A DNA stretch of 64,000 nucleotides from Planctomycetota bacterium (GCA_035384565.1 DAOOIT010000018.1:33606-97605); one strand, 5' to 3'. Shown: positions 19,080 through 28,456, counted from the first letter of the stretch. Numbers and translations: made by a program. The notes: a model not told the origin generated them from the sequence alone.

Positions 19080-20294
19080 ATGGGCAAAGTGACCAGTGCA
19101 TGGGCGTTGGCGTTCGTATGCTTAGGGGCAGCCTGCGCGGGAAGCTCGGGAACCGATTGGCCCGGCTGGCGCGGGCCGAACCGCGACGCCAAGTCGCTGG
19201 AGACGGGCCTGCTCAAGGAGTGGCCCGAGGGCGGGCCGAAGCTGCTGTGGGAGGTCAACGACATCGGCGTCGGCTTCTCCAGCGTGGCCGTCGTCGGCGG
19301 CACGGTTTACATCAGCGGCGACCAGGGCGGCAAGTTGATGATCTTCGCCCTTGATCTCAACGGCAAACACCTCTGGAAGGCCGAGCACGGCGGCGCCTGC
19401 GGCGGACCCGACGGTTCCCGCTCGACTCCGGTCGTTGACGGCGGGCTGCTCTACATCATCAACGGGGCCGGCCTCGTCGGTTGCTACGACGCCAAGACCG
19501 GCGAGAGAAAGTGGACCCGCGAGATGAAGGAGTTCGGCGGCGGGCGGCCGGGCTGGAGCTACTCCGAATCCGTGCTCATCTACAAGAACCTCGCCATCGT
19601 CACACCCGGCGGCAAGAACTGCATCGTCGCGCTCGACAAGGCCACCGGCGAGAAGGTGTGGGCCAGCGAGGGCTTCGACGGCGGCGCGCACTACTGCTCG
19701 TGCATCGCCGTTGACTTCGAGGGCGTGCCTCTGATCATCAACGGCACCGGCGGCGGCATCGTGGGAGTGGACGCCCGCGACGGCAAGGTCCACTTCTCCG
19801 ACCGCTTCAGCGCCGGCAACACGGCCAATTGCACCACCCCCGCCTACGCCGATGGCTACATCTTCTGGTCCAACGGCTACGGCAAGGGCGGCGTGTGCCT
19901 GAAGCTGAAGGCCGAGGGCGGCAAGGTCACCGCCGAACGCGCCTGGACCACCGACTTCGCCTCGCACCACGGCGGCTACCTCATCAAGGACGGGTACATC
20001 TACGGGGACACTGGAAGCGTGGCCTGCCTCGACCTCAAGACCGGCAAGAGGATGTGGGGCGCCCAGGGCATGGGCAAGGGCTCGCTCTGCTACGCCGACG
20101 GCATGCTCTACCTCTTCGGCGAGGGCGGCGGCCGGGCAGCTCTGGCCACCTGCTCGCCCGAGAAGATGGAGATCAAGGGCAAGGTCCAAGTCAAAGGCAA
20201 AGGACCGAGCTGGGCGCACCCCGTCGTCGCCGGCGGACGCCTCTACCTCCGCTACGACACCAACCTCTACTGCTTCGACGTGAAAGGCAACTGA
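19080..20294 (+). CDS. Secreted PQQ-type beta-propeller protein
   Basis: The 404-residue product has an N-terminal signal (ALAFVCLGAACAGSSG) whose cysteine might be lipidated, though the lipobox is imperfect. It then has DWPGWRGPNRDAKS, typical of planctomycete outer-membrane-type WD/PQQ propellers, and repeated blades such as GLVGCYDAKTGERKWTRE, CIVALDKATGEKVWASE and GSVACLDLKTGKRMWG. The PQQ-cofactor residues of alcohol dehydrogenases are not evident, so it is probably a binding or scaffold protein. AAGGAG precedes the ATG. A palindromic element (20310-20369) follows the stop. Confidence 0.85.
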   Translation: MGKVTSAWALAFVCLGAACAGSSGTDWPGWRGPNRDAKSLETGLLKEWPEGGPKLLWEVNDIGVGFSSVAVVGGTVYISGDQGGKLMIFALDLNGKHLWKAEHGGACGGPDGSRSTPVVDGGLLYIINGAGLVGCYDAKTGERKWTREMKEFGGGRPGWSYSESVLIYKNLAIVTPGGKNCIVALDKATGEKVWASEGFDGGAHYCSCIAVDFEGVPLIINGTGGGIVGVDARDGKVHFSDRFSAGNTANCTTPAYADGYIFWSNGYGKGGVCLKLKAEGGKVTAERAWTTDFASHHGGYLIKDGYIYGDTGSVACLDLKTGKRMWGAQGMGKGSLCYADGMLYLFGEGGGRAALATCSPEKMEIKGKVQVKGKGPSWAHPVVAGGRLYLRYDTNLYCFDVKGN

Positions 20295-20309
20295 GCCCGA
20301 AGCAGCGCG

Positions 20310-20369
20310 GTAGGGCGTGCCTGCTTGCACGCGGAACGAAGATGGTGTGCAAGTATGCACACCCTACGC
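20310..20369. repeat. Dispersed palindromic element, copy 1
   Basis: A 60-bp imperfect palindrome opens GTAGGGCGTGC and closes GCACACCCTACGC. The second copy is at 29417-29479. It starts 15 bases after a stop codon and could act as a transcript end. Confidence 0.8.
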
Positions 20370-20408
20370 CTTCGAATTGAAGGGCAATTGATCCAAGGAG
20401 AACCGACC

Positions 20409-21758
20409 ATGAGAACGCGCGTCAGCCGTCGCAGTTTCCTCAGCACCTCAGCCGCCGGGACCGCCAGCCTGACTATCCTCAGAGACAGCCGCTCTGCAAC
20501 CGCCGCGGCCGCCAATGACAAGCTCAACATCGCCGGCATCGGCGTCGGCGGGCAGGGCGGCGGCGACCTCAACGCGGTCGCCGGCGGCAACAACGTGGTC
20601 GCCCTCTGCGATGTGGACTCCGCCCGCGGCGAGGGCAGCTTCAGGAAGTTCGCGGATGCGAAGCCGTACCAGGACTTCCGCAAGATGCTAGACGAGGTCC
20701 ACGCGCAGATTGACGCCGTCGTGGTCGGCACGCCCGACCACACCCACGCCGTGGCCGCCATCGCGGCCATGAAGCTGGGCAAGCACGTCTTCTGCGAGAA
20801 GCCCCTCACCCGCACCGTTTACGAGTCGCACCTCATGCGCGTCACCGCCGCCAAGTATAAGGTGGCCACGCAGATGGGGAATCAGGGCTCCGCCAGCGAG
20901 GGCCTGCGGCGCGCTGTCGAGCTGGCCTGGGGCGGCTTCTGTGGCGACATGACCGAGTGCCACCTGTGGCTCGCCAACGGCGACGGCCCCCAGGAGCGCC
21001 CGAAGGACACGCCTCCCGTGCCCCCGACGCTGAACTGGGACCTCTGGCTCGGCCCCGCACCCGAGCGCCCGTACCATCCGTGCTACGTGCCCTTCAAGTG
21101 GCGCCAGTGGCGCGACTTCGGCAGCGGCGGCGGTGGCGATATGGGCTGCCACAGCATCAACATGGCCGTCCGAGCGCTCCGCCTCGACCTCCTGTGGAAC
21201 CCCGACCCCGCCGAGAAGCCCGACAAGCCGCCCATCATCCGCATCGAAGGCCAGGCATCCGAGCTCAACCCCGAAACCTATCCCCGCAACATCAAGGCCG
21301 TCTTCGACTTCCCCGCCCGCGGCAATCGCCCAGCACTCAAAGTCCACTGGTACAACGGCGGCCTCAAGCCCCCTAAGGAGGTCCTGCGCGGCTACACCAT
21401 GACCCAGTGGGGCTGCCTCGTCGGCGGCGAGAAGGCGGCACTCCTCTCCACCTGCCCGTGGAACACAAACGTCTTCCTGCTGCCCGAGGCGCAGTTCAAG
21501 GACTACCAGGGCAACGAGCCGCGGATTCCGCGTTCGCCCGGCCACTACGCGGAGTGGGTTCGCGCCTGCAAGGGCGGCGAGAAGGCCTTCTCCAACTTCG
21601 ACATCGGCGCCCCCACCAACGAAATCGTCCAACTGGTCCACGTCGCCACCCTGGCCGGCAAGCCCATCGAATACGACCCGTGGAACTGCAAGATCGTCAA
21701 CGACCCGAATCTCAACCCGCTCCTCCATCGCGAGTACCGCGCGGGGTGGACGCTGTGA
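20409..21758 (+). CDS. Tat-exported Gfo/Idh/MocA-family oxidoreductase
   Basis: The 449-residue NAD(P)-dependent sugar dehydrogenase-like protein carries a twin-arginine signal (SRRSFLSTSAAG) at residues 7-18, so it is folded in the cytoplasm with its cofactor and exported. The Rossmann domain shows NIAGIGVGGQGGG and VVALCDVD. The family motif HVFCEKPLT lies near residue 126, and the C-terminal substrate domain has DMGCHSIN. The ATG at 20409 follows AAGGAGAA; the frame extends upstream into the palindrome without coding value. Similar proteins act on sugars, often producing 3-keto derivatives. Confidence 0.88.
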   Translation: MRTRVSRRSFLSTSAAGTASLTILRDSRSATAAAANDKLNIAGIGVGGQGGGDLNAVAGGNNVVALCDVDSARGEGSFRKFADAKPYQDFRKMLDEVHAQIDAVVVGTPDHTHAVAAIAAMKLGKHVFCEKPLTRTVYESHLMRVTAAKYKVATQMGNQGSASEGLRRAVELAWGGFCGDMTECHLWLANGDGPQERPKDTPPVPPTLNWDLWLGPAPERPYHPCYVPFKWRQWRDFGSGGGGDMGCHSINMAVRALRLDLLWNPDPAEKPDKPPIIRIEGQASELNPETYPRNIKAVFDFPARGNRPALKVHWYNGGLKPPKEVLRGYTMTQWGCLVGGEKAALLSTCPWNTNVFLLPEAQFKDYQGNEPRIPRSPGHYAEWVRACKGGEKAFSNFDIGAPTNEIVQLVHVATLAGKPIEYDPWNCKIVNDPNLNPLLHREYRAGWTL

Positions 21759-21768
21759 CCTGTGGATA

Positions 21769-21866
21769 GAGTGGACACAATGGACGTTTCGAACTTCGTA
21801 GGCCCAAAGCGCTAGGCATTGCACGCCTCGGCGCCCCCATCGTCCATCCTGTCCATCATGTCCACT
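21769..21866. repeat. GTGGACA-type hairpin repeat
   Basis: AGTGGACACAATGGACG (21769-21785) is the imperfect complement of a right arm of three TGTCCATC-type units (21841-21864). The same unit string recurs at 24091-24114 inside a coding region. Confidence 0.65.
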
Positions 21867-21886
21867 GGAACAAGGAGAGACTACTC

Positions 21887-22645
21887 TTGGCTCCAGAGAA
21901 CGCCTGGGAGCAGTTCTTCGATGCCCATGCCCCCGTCTACAATCAGAATGTCTATACAAAGAACACCTTCGCAGAGGCAGACTTCGTGGTTGAAACGCTG
22001 GGAGTGTCGCCCGGCGCCCGGATTCTCGACGTGGGGTGCGGCACCGGCCGCCACGCGGTCGAGCTGGCCCGCCGCGGCTTCGCGGTGACCGGCCTGGACC
22101 TCTCCACCGAAATGCTGGCGAGGGCCGCCGAAAGGGCCGGCAGCGCAGGCGTTCACGTCGAATGGATTCACTCCGACGCCACCAGGTTCTCATTCCCAGC
22201 GAGTTTCGATGCGGCGGTGTGCCTGTGCGAGGGAGCCTTCGGGCTCCTCGGCCAGCACGACGACCCGATCGAGCAGCCGCTGGCCATCCTGCGCAACATC
22301 GCCCACGCCCTCAAGCCGGGCGCCAAGGCACTCTTCACCGTCCTCAACGGCGCCGCCATGATCCGCAAGCACCAGGACAGCCACTTTGCCGAGGGCCGCT
22401 TCGACCCCCTCACGATGGTCGTGTCCTGGGAAGTCCCCCCGCGTGAGGGCCTGCCGCCCATCCCAGTCCGCGAGCGGGGCTTCCTCCCCACCGAGCTCAT
22501 CCTGCTCTTCCGCGTCGCGGGCCTGACCGTGCTCCACATCTGGGGCGGCACCGCGGGGAACTGGGGCCATCGCCCCCTCGACCTCGACGAGATCGAGATC
22601 ATGGTCGTCGCCCGCAAGCCGCGTGAACCTGTCGCATCGGGCTGA
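21887..22645 (+). CDS. SAM-dependent methyltransferase, class I
   Basis: The 252-residue product has motif I ILDVGCGTGRHAVELA (about 46-61), the acidic loop VTGLDLSTEML and HSDATRFSFPASFDAAVCL, as in class I (Methyltransf_11/25) enzymes. It has no signal peptide. The substrate cannot be told from the sequence. A TTG start at 21887 is chosen because AAGGAGAG lies about nine bases upstream. It sits between two exported sugar oxidoreductases but has a repeat-filled spacer before it and a new promoter after it, so a functional link is uncertain. Confidence 0.85.
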   Translation: MAPENAWEQFFDAHAPVYNQNVYTKNTFAEADFVVETLGVSPGARILDVGCGTGRHAVELARRGFAVTGLDLSTEMLARAAERAGSAGVHVEWIHSDATRFSFPASFDAAVCLCEGAFGLLGQHDDPIEQPLAILRNIAHALKPGAKALFTVLNGAAMIRKHQDSHFAEGRFDPLTMVVSWEVPPREGLPPIPVRERGFLPTELILLFRVAGLTVLHIWGGTAGNWGHRPLDLDEIEIMVVARKPREPVASG

Positions 22646-22684
22646 GGCCAGTGGCGCGCGACGGCCCTTTCTGGGCATCGGCTC

Positions 22685-22713
22685 TTGCGCTGTCCCAGAC
22701 CATTGAGTATGCT
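22685..22713 (+). promoter_or_regulatory. Sigma70-like promoter of the second Gfo/Idh/MocA operon
   Basis: TTGCGC (22685-22690), 17 bases, TATGCT (22708-22713), about 50 bases before the ATG at 22763. Confidence 0.6.
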
Positions 22714-22762
22714 TCCTGAACACAGGCGGTTGCAGGCCATTCCTCCCAGGAAAGGGCATGCC

Positions 22763-24067
22763 ATGGGTCACGCTCCATCCCGTCGGCGGTTTCTGGGGGC
22801 CGCGGCGGCCGGGATCGCCGCGCCGTATTTCGTGCATGGATCGGTGCTGGGGGCCGAGGGGCGCGCGGCGCCCAGCGACCGCCTCCGCACGGGCCACATC
22901 GGCGTCGGCGGCCAGGGCAGCGGCCACTTCGGCGCGTGTGTGGGCAATCCGGCCCTTCAGGTGATGGCCGCCTGCGACCCCTATGAGAGCAAGCGCGAGT
23001 CCAACCGATCGAAGGCCAACGCCCGCTACGCCGAGCAGATCGAGAAGGGCACCTTCAAGGGCTGCGACGCCTATGCCGACTTCCGCGACCTCGTGACCCG
23101 CGACGATATTGACGCCGTCTTCATCGCTTCGCCCGAGTTCTGGCACGCGCTCCACGCCATCTGGGCGATGCGCTACGGCAAGGACGTCTATTGCGAGAAG
23201 GCGATGACCCTCACGCTCTACGAGAGCCAGGCCGTGCGCGACACGGTGCGGCGGCACAGGCGCGTCTACCAGCTCGGCACGCAGCAGCGCTCCGACCGCA
23301 ATTTCCGCTTCGCCGCCGAGCTCGCCCTCAACGGCTACCTCGGCAAGGTCCACACCGTCAAGGTCGCCGTGCCTGGCGGCTCGGCGGGCCTGCCCATCGC
23401 CCAGCCGAAGCCGGCCCCGCCCGGCATTGACTACGAGATGTGGCTCGGCCCCGCGCCCTGGAAGCCCTACACCGACACCCATTGCAGCTTCAACTGGTAC
23501 TTCATCTACGACTATTGCATCGGCTGGATAGGCTCCTGGGGCGTCCACCACATTGATTCCGCCCTCTGGGGCGCCCCGGCCTTCCACACGGGCAAGGTGG
23601 AGATCGAGGGCACCGCGAAGTTCCCCGAACAGGGCATGGGCAACTGCTCGTACTCGTGGCGGGTCAACCTGCTCGCCGAGAACGGCCAGCGCATGTTCTT
23701 CACCGACGACGGCGGCCAGCCGCACGGCGTGCGCTTCGAGGGCGACCAGGGCTGGGTCCACGTCGTTCGTGGCGGCATCAAGGCCGAGCCAGAATCGCTC
23801 CTCCGCCTCAGCCTCAAGCCTGCCGACATCCACCTCTACGAGTCCCACAGCCACCACGGCAACTTCTTCGACTGCATCAGGACCCGCCGCGACCCGGTGT
23901 CGGACGTTGACGCCGGCTTCCGCGCGACTGTGACCACCATCATCGCCGACATCGCGACGCGCGTCGGGCGCAAAGTGACATTCGACTGGACTGCCGAGCG
24001 CTTCGTGAACGACGACGTGGCGAACAGCTATCTGCGCCGCCCCATGCGCAGCCCCTGGACTCTCTAG
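22763..24067 (+). CDS. Tat-exported Gfo/Idh/MocA-family oxidoreductase
   Basis: The 434-residue product has a Tat signal (SRRRFLGAAAAG), then RTGHIGVGGQGSGHFG as nucleotide-binding glycine motif and VMAACDPYE. In place of the usual EKP motif it has YCEKAMTLT, so the proline is replaced by alanine. The C-terminal domain contains WGVHHIDSALWG. ATG 22763 follows AGGAAAGG. It begins a likely operon with the HEAT-ThuA protein 11 bases downstream, and its promoter is clear. Confidence 0.87.
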   Translation: MGHAPSRRRFLGAAAAGIAAPYFVHGSVLGAEGRAAPSDRLRTGHIGVGGQGSGHFGACVGNPALQVMAACDPYESKRESNRSKANARYAEQIEKGTFKGCDAYADFRDLVTRDDIDAVFIASPEFWHALHAIWAMRYGKDVYCEKAMTLTLYESQAVRDTVRRHRRVYQLGTQQRSDRNFRFAAELALNGYLGKVHTVKVAVPGGSAGLPIAQPKPAPPGIDYEMWLGPAPWKPYTDTHCSFNWYFIYDYCIGWIGSWGVHHIDSALWGAPAFHTGKVEIEGTAKFPEQGMGNCSYSWRVNLLAENGQRMFFTDDGGQPHGVRFEGDQGWVHVVRGGIKAEPESLLRLSLKPADIHLYESHSHHGNFFDCIRTRRDPVSDVDAGFRATVTTIIADIATRVGRKVTFDWTAERFVNDDVANSYLRRPMRSPWTL

Positions 24068-24078
24068 GGAGAAGCCCC

Positions 24079-27000
24079 ATGAAACTTCCGCGTCCATCTT
24101 GTCCATTGTGTCCATTTCTTCTCCTTCTCGCCGCCACCCTCCTTGCCGCTGAGCCGCCGCTCACCCTGGACCAGGCCTTCGCTCAGGTGCCCTCCTACGA
24201 CTACGGCCAGCCCGACCGGGCGCTTCACTTCCTCGAGCTGGAGATCGCGCGCGCCGCCACCGACGCGCCGAAAAAGGCCCAACTGGCCGAACGCTTCGGT
24301 GCCATCCTCGCCGATGCCAAGTCCACCCACGCCGCCAAAGTCTGGTGCTGCCAGCAACTCCTCCTCGTGGGCACGGAGGCCCAGGTGCCCATGCTCGCCA
24401 AACTGCTCGACGACGAGAAGCTGGCCGAGATGGCTCGCTTCACGCTCGAGGGCATCCCCGGCGAGGCGTCGCTCGCCGCCCTGAGGACATGTCTCGACAA
24501 GTTCAAGGGCACGCCCCTTATGGGTGCCGTCAACTCGCTGGGCATTCGCCGCGACGCGAAGTCCGTCCTCGCCCTCGCCAAGCTGCTCGTCGGCCCTGAC
24601 CCACTGGTTGCGGCGGCAGCGGCGGAGGCGCTCGGCAAGATCGGCAACGCCGAGGCCGCAGCAGCATTGGCGAAGGCCGAGCTTCCAGCGAAGCAGACGG
24701 GCGCGCTCCACGATGCCCAACTGCGCTGCGCCCAGCTCCTCGCCGCCGCGGGCGACGCCGCCAACGCCGAGAAGCTCTGCGAGCAGGTTTGGGCGTCCAA
24801 GCGCCCGGTCGCCTGGCGTCTGGCCGGTCTCGCCGGCCTCGTCAAGGTGAGCAAGGAGAAGGCCACGCCCCTCGTCCTCGACGCCCTGGGTTCCGATGAC
24901 GAGCTCATCCAGGCGTCCGCCGTGCAGTTGACAAAGGAGCTTCCCGGCGAGAAGGTCACTGCCGCCCTCGTGCAACGGCTTGAGAAGCTCGACCCCAAAG
25001 GCCAGGCCCTGCTCCTAAATGTGATCGCCGAGCGAGGCGACCGCTCGGCTGCGCCCGCCGTGGCGAAGCTGATGGACGCCAAGGACGACGTGGTGCGGTC
25101 CGCCGCCATCCGCGCGATGGCGAGCCTGGGCGATTCGGGCCTCATCCCCCGGCTCGGGGCAATGGCCGCGAACGAGAAGGGCATCGTGCAGCAGGCCGCG
25201 CGGGCAGCACTCGCCGCCCTCTCGGCGAGAGACGCCGACGAGCGGCTGCTCGCCGCCGCCGCCGAAGGCGAGCCAGCCGTCAGGTCGGAACTGCTCCGCG
25301 CCATCGCCGCGCGGCGCGTGCCGAACGCCACGCCGATGCTGCTCAAGGCCGCCGCGGACGCCGATGAATCTGTCCGCCGTGCGGCTTTCGACGCCCTCGG
25401 CGTCGTGGGCGCCCCCGAGTGCTACCCGAAGCTTGTCGAACTCCTCGTCGCCGCCCAGGGCGACACGCAGGCCATCGAGAAGGCCATCCTGGCAGTTGGC
25501 GCCCGGCTCGCAAACCCCGCCGACCGGGCGACGCCCCTCATCGCCGCGCTCAAGGCGGCCCCGACCGCCGCCAAGCCCTCCCTTCTCCGCGTGCTCGGTG
25601 CCACGGGCGGAGCCGATGCACTGGCAGCCGTGCGCACCCACATCATGGATGCGGACGCGCAGGTCCGCGACGCCGCCTTCCGCACGCTCACCGCGTGGCC
25701 CGATGCGGAGCCTGCGGACGACCTGCTCAAGATGGCCAAGGACGCCGAGAATCAGCGCTACCGGGTCCTCGCCCTCCGCGGCTACCTGCGCCTGGCCGGC
25801 GAGGTGAAGGATGAGGCGGCGAGGCTGAAGATGCTTGAGGCCATCCGCCCCATCGCCACTACCGCCGAATCGAAGAAGTTCCTCCTCGGCATGCTGGGCG
25901 ATGCGCCCGACGCGGGCGCACTCCAGGTCGCAACCTCGTTCCTCGACGACGCGGAGGTCCGCTCCGAGGCCGCCGCCGCGGTGCTGCGAATCGGCCAAGC
26001 CGTCCTCGCAAGCGACCGCCAGGCGGTCGTCGCCGCGATGAAGACGCTGCTTGAGAAGTGCAAGGACGAGGCGGTGGTGAAGCAGGCCGAAGCTCTCCAC
26101 GCTCAGGCCCTCAAGCCGCCGCAAGCCGGAGGCGGCAGCGTGCCCGAGTACGACAAGAAGCGCAGCGACGGCATGAAGGCCGACGTGGCCGCCCGCGCCC
26201 CCAAGGGCTACAAGGTGGTCTGCTACCTCAACTGCGGCCCCGACGCCTCCGACGGCGAGAAGGGCAAGCCCACCCTCCGCGTGGGTGAAGCCAATGCCTA
26301 CCGCTGGCCGGGCGCCGACATCCGCCACGGCACCTGCTTCTTCACCAGCGACGACGTCAACTTTGAGGCCACCGGCCTGAACCCGAGGAAATCGTATCAG
26401 CTCGGGTTCTCATGGTGGGACTGCGACCACGACACCCGAGCCCAGTCCGTGTGGGCGGGAAACACCAAGCTCCTGGAGAAGACCAAGCTCCCCTCGGGCG
26501 CGAAGGGCGAGAAGGCCGTGGAGAAGGTCGTGCCCATCCCCCAGGCGCTCACAGCCAAGGGGAGCGTTCGCATCAGCTTCCGCAACGAGGCCCAGCCCAA
26601 CGCCGTCGTCAGCGAGGTCTGGCTCCTCGAGAGCGAGGCCGACGGCCCTCAGGGCGAAGCCGGGGCGCCTGCCCCTGCTCCTGTGGGCGGGGCGTCCCTG
26701 CCCCGCGAAGGCGCCAAGAAGGTGCTCATCATCACGGGCATTGACTACCCTGGCCACCCTTGGAAGCAAACCGCCCCCATCCTGGCGGACATTCTCCGCA
26801 AGGACGCCCGCCTCGCGGTGGATGTCAACGACAACTGGAAGGCGGCCCTCGCATCGCCCAAACTGGCCGACTACAGCGTGGTCGTGCTCCACATGATGAA
26901 TTGGGAGACGCCCGATCCGCCGGCGGAGACGCTGGCCAACTTCCAGAAGTTCGTCGCCGATGGCGGGGGCCTCGTCCTCGTCCACTTCGCCTGCGGGTCG

Positions 27001-27381
27001 TTCCAGAAGTGGCCGGAGTTCGTGAAGATCGCCGGGCGGGTCTGGAACCCCAAGATGCGCGGCCACGACCCCCACGGCAAGTTCGCCGTCGAGTTCACGG
27101 AGGTCAAGCACCCCATCACCGAGGGTCTGAAGCCCTTCGAGACCCTCGACGAGCTGTACACCTGCCTCGACGGCGAAACGCCCATGACCATACTGGCCAA
27201 GGCCACGTCGAAGGTGGACAAGAAGGACTACCCGATGGCCTTCGTCCTGGAGTATGGCAAGGGCAAGGTGTTCCACAGCCCCCTGGGTCACGACGCCCGC
27301 GCCTTCGCCGCTGAAGGCGTCGGCGAGCTTTTTCGTCGCGGCACCGCCTGGGCCGCAGGGCTGCCGCCCGTCGCCAAGTAA
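24079..27381 (+). CDS. Secreted HEAT-repeat protein with a C-terminal ThuA domain
   Basis: The 1100-residue product has a signal peptide (about 1-24) and then about 650 residues of HEAT repeats (for example DAKDDVVRSAAIRAMASLGD and DADESVRRAAFDALGVVGA). A middle domain (about 715-855; WPGADIRHGTCFFTSDD, SYQLGFSWWDCDHD) looks beta-rich and carbohydrate-binding-like. The C-terminal ThuA domain (about 880-1100) has KKVLIITGIDYPGHPWKQT, FVADGGGLVLVHFACGSF and HSPLGHDARAF. ThuA proteins belong to sugar pathways with Gfo/Idh/MocA enzymes, in agreement with the neighbour. Two interdomain linkers and the signal peptide coincide with DNA repeats (24091-24114, 26115-26136, 26680-26708). Confidence 0.85.
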   Translation: MKLPRPSCPLCPFLLLLAATLLAAEPPLTLDQAFAQVPSYDYGQPDRALHFLELEIARAATDAPKKAQLAERFGAILADAKSTHAAKVWCCQQLLLVGTEAQVPMLAKLLDDEKLAEMARFTLEGIPGEASLAALRTCLDKFKGTPLMGAVNSLGIRRDAKSVLALAKLLVGPDPLVAAAAAEALGKIGNAEAAAALAKAELPAKQTGALHDAQLRCAQLLAAAGDAANAEKLCEQVWASKRPVAWRLAGLAGLVKVSKEKATPLVLDALGSDDELIQASAVQLTKELPGEKVTAALVQRLEKLDPKGQALLLNVIAERGDRSAAPAVAKLMDAKDDVVRSAAIRAMASLGDSGLIPRLGAMAANEKGIVQQAARAALAALSARDADERLLAAAAEGEPAVRSELLRAIAARRVPNATPMLLKAAADADESVRRAAFDALGVVGAPECYPKLVELLVAAQGDTQAIEKAILAVGARLANPADRATPLIAALKAAPTAAKPSLLRVLGATGGADALAAVRTHIMDADAQVRDAAFRTLTAWPDAEPADDLLKMAKDAENQRYRVLALRGYLRLAGEVKDEAARLKMLEAIRPIATTAESKKFLLGMLGDAPDAGALQVATSFLDDAEVRSEAAAAVLRIGQAVLASDRQAVVAAMKTLLEKCKDEAVVKQAEALHAQALKPPQAGGGSVPEYDKKRSDGMKADVAARAPKGYKVVCYLNCGPDASDGEKGKPTLRVGEANAYRWPGADIRHGTCFFTSDDVNFEATGLNPRKSYQLGFSWWDCDHDTRAQSVWAGNTKLLEKTKLPSGAKGEKAVEKVVPIPQALTAKGSVRISFRNEAQPNAVVSEVWLLESEADGPQGEAGAPAPAPVGGASLPREGAKKVLIITGIDYPGHPWKQTAPILADILRKDARLAVDVNDNWKAALASPKLADYSVVVLHMMNWETPDPPAETLANFQKFVADGGGLVLVHFACGSFQKWPEFVKIAGRVWNPKMRGHDPHGKFAVEFTEVKHPITEGLKPFETLDELYTCLDGETPMTILAKATSKVDKKDYPMAFVLEYGKGKVFHSPLGHDARAFAAEGVGELFRRGTAWAAGLPPVAK
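24091..24114. repeat. TGTCCAT-type repeat inside a signal-peptide coding region
   Basis: Three TGTCCAT-like units match 21841-21864 at 21 of 24 positions. They encode RPSCPLCP near the N-terminus of the HEAT-ThuA protein. Confidence 0.6.
26115..26136. repeat. Palindrome inside the HEAT-ThuA gene
   Basis: GCCGCC, ten bases, GGCGGC. It resembles 8517-8535 and encodes a KPPQAGGGS linker after the HEAT repeats. Confidence 0.5.
26680..26708. repeat. 29-bp dispersed repeat inside the HEAT-ThuA gene
   Basis: Identical over 29 bases to 36044-36072, which lies between two other genes. Here it encodes PVGGASLPR in the linker before the ThuA domain. Confidence 0.85.
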
Positions 27382-27445
27382 TGGCGCCCTTCTATCGGAC
27401 ATTGTGCGTCTTCGGTCGCATCTGTCACAGCGAGGAGCAACCCGA

Positions 27446-28456
27446 ATGGATGAACGAGATGGCACGTCGCGTCGGCGCTTTCTGGGCGCCGCGTTGGGGG
27501 CAGGGGCGGCGGGGCTGGCCGCCTCGTGCGTGGGGCCAATGGGCGAACCCGGCAAGGCCGGGGAACAATTCGGAAAGGGTCAAGGCATGAAGATCGGCTT
27601 CCACACGGATGCATTCAACACCGCGTACTGGAGCTTCGAGAAGTGCCTTCAGTGGGCGCAGAAGAACGACGTGCACTGCATCGAGTGCGGGGTGATTGAC
27701 GGCGTGAGCTGGATTCACGGCCTCGGCTACCAGCCGCACGTGGCGCTCCACGAAGACCCCCTCCTGCTGCGCCGCAAGATGGAGAAGTACGGCGTGCGCT
27801 TCTCGCAGATTGACGCCGCCTTCCCCCTAAGCGGCAAGGACGGCATCCCCTACGGCGTGCCCTACGTTCACAACGCTATCCGCTGGGCCAAGCTGGCCGG
27901 CTGCCCGAACATCGCAACGACCGACGGGTTGCACAAGCCCGAGGGCCTCGACGACGCCCGCGCGATGGACCTGATGAAGCACGCCTACGGTCTGATCCTG
28001 GAGGTCGCCGAGGCATACGAGATCGTCGTCACCATCGAGGTCCACGGCTACTTCACCACCCGCCCCGAGATGATGGAGAAGATGCTCGCCTTCGTGGACA
28101 GCCCCTGGCTGCGGATGAATATGGACACGGGCAACACCTTCATCGCGGGGCAAGACCCCGTGGCGTTTCTCAAGCGGTTCATCGGCAAGGTCAGCCACGT
28201 CCACGTAAAGGACGTATCGCCCTCCCTCGCGGCCGCAGTTCGCGGCAAGCAGACGGGCATCGCGGTGAGCCAGTGCGCCATCGGCGACGGGGTGAACGCC
28301 GACAACATCCGCACCTGCCTCACCCTGCTCCGCGACCACGGCTTCAAGGGCACCCTCTCGATGGAGTGCGAGGGCCAGGGCGGTCCGATGATCGAGAAGT
28401 CGCTTGGCTGGCTCCGCAAGACCTTGGCCGACCTGAAGATCCCCGTGGAGGCGTGA
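27446..28456 (+). CDS. Tat-lipoprotein sugar phosphate isomerase/epimerase-like TIM barrel
   Basis: The 336-residue product starts MDERDGTSRRRFLGAALGAG with a Tat motif and a lipobox (LAASC), so it should be exported folded and tethered by a lipid. The remainder is an AP-endonuclease-2/xylose-isomerase-like barrel: MKIGFHTDAFNTAYWSFEK, VTIEVHGYF, LRMNMDTGNTFI and VSHVHVKDVSP supply metal-binding Glu, Asp and His residues. ATG 27446 follows GAGGAG; the open frame extends further up. It sits between two ThuA-domain genes, in the classic set Gfo/Idh/MocA, isomerase, ThuA. Confidence 0.86.
   Translation: MDERDGTSRRRFLGAALGAGAAGLAASCVGPMGEPGKAGEQFGKGQGMKIGFHTDAFNTAYWSFEKCLQWAQKNDVHCIECGVIDGVSWIHGLGYQPHVALHEDPLLLRRKMEKYGVRFSQIDAAFPLSGKDGIPYGVPYVHNAIRWAKLAGCPNIATTDGLHKPEGLDDARAMDLMKHAYGLILEVAEAYEIVVTIEVHGYFTTRPEMMEKMLAFVDSPWLRMNMDTGNTFIAGQDPVAFLKRFIGKVSHVHVKDVSPSLAAAVRGKQTGIAVSQCAIGDGVNADNIRTCLTLLRDHGFKGTLSMECEGQGGPMIEKSLGWLRKTLADLKIPVEA

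Noticed and set aside
22190..24115. Long minus-strand open frame over the methyltransferase and the Gfo/Idh/MocA gene
   Set aside because: It is antisense to two recognised genes and shows no family motif.
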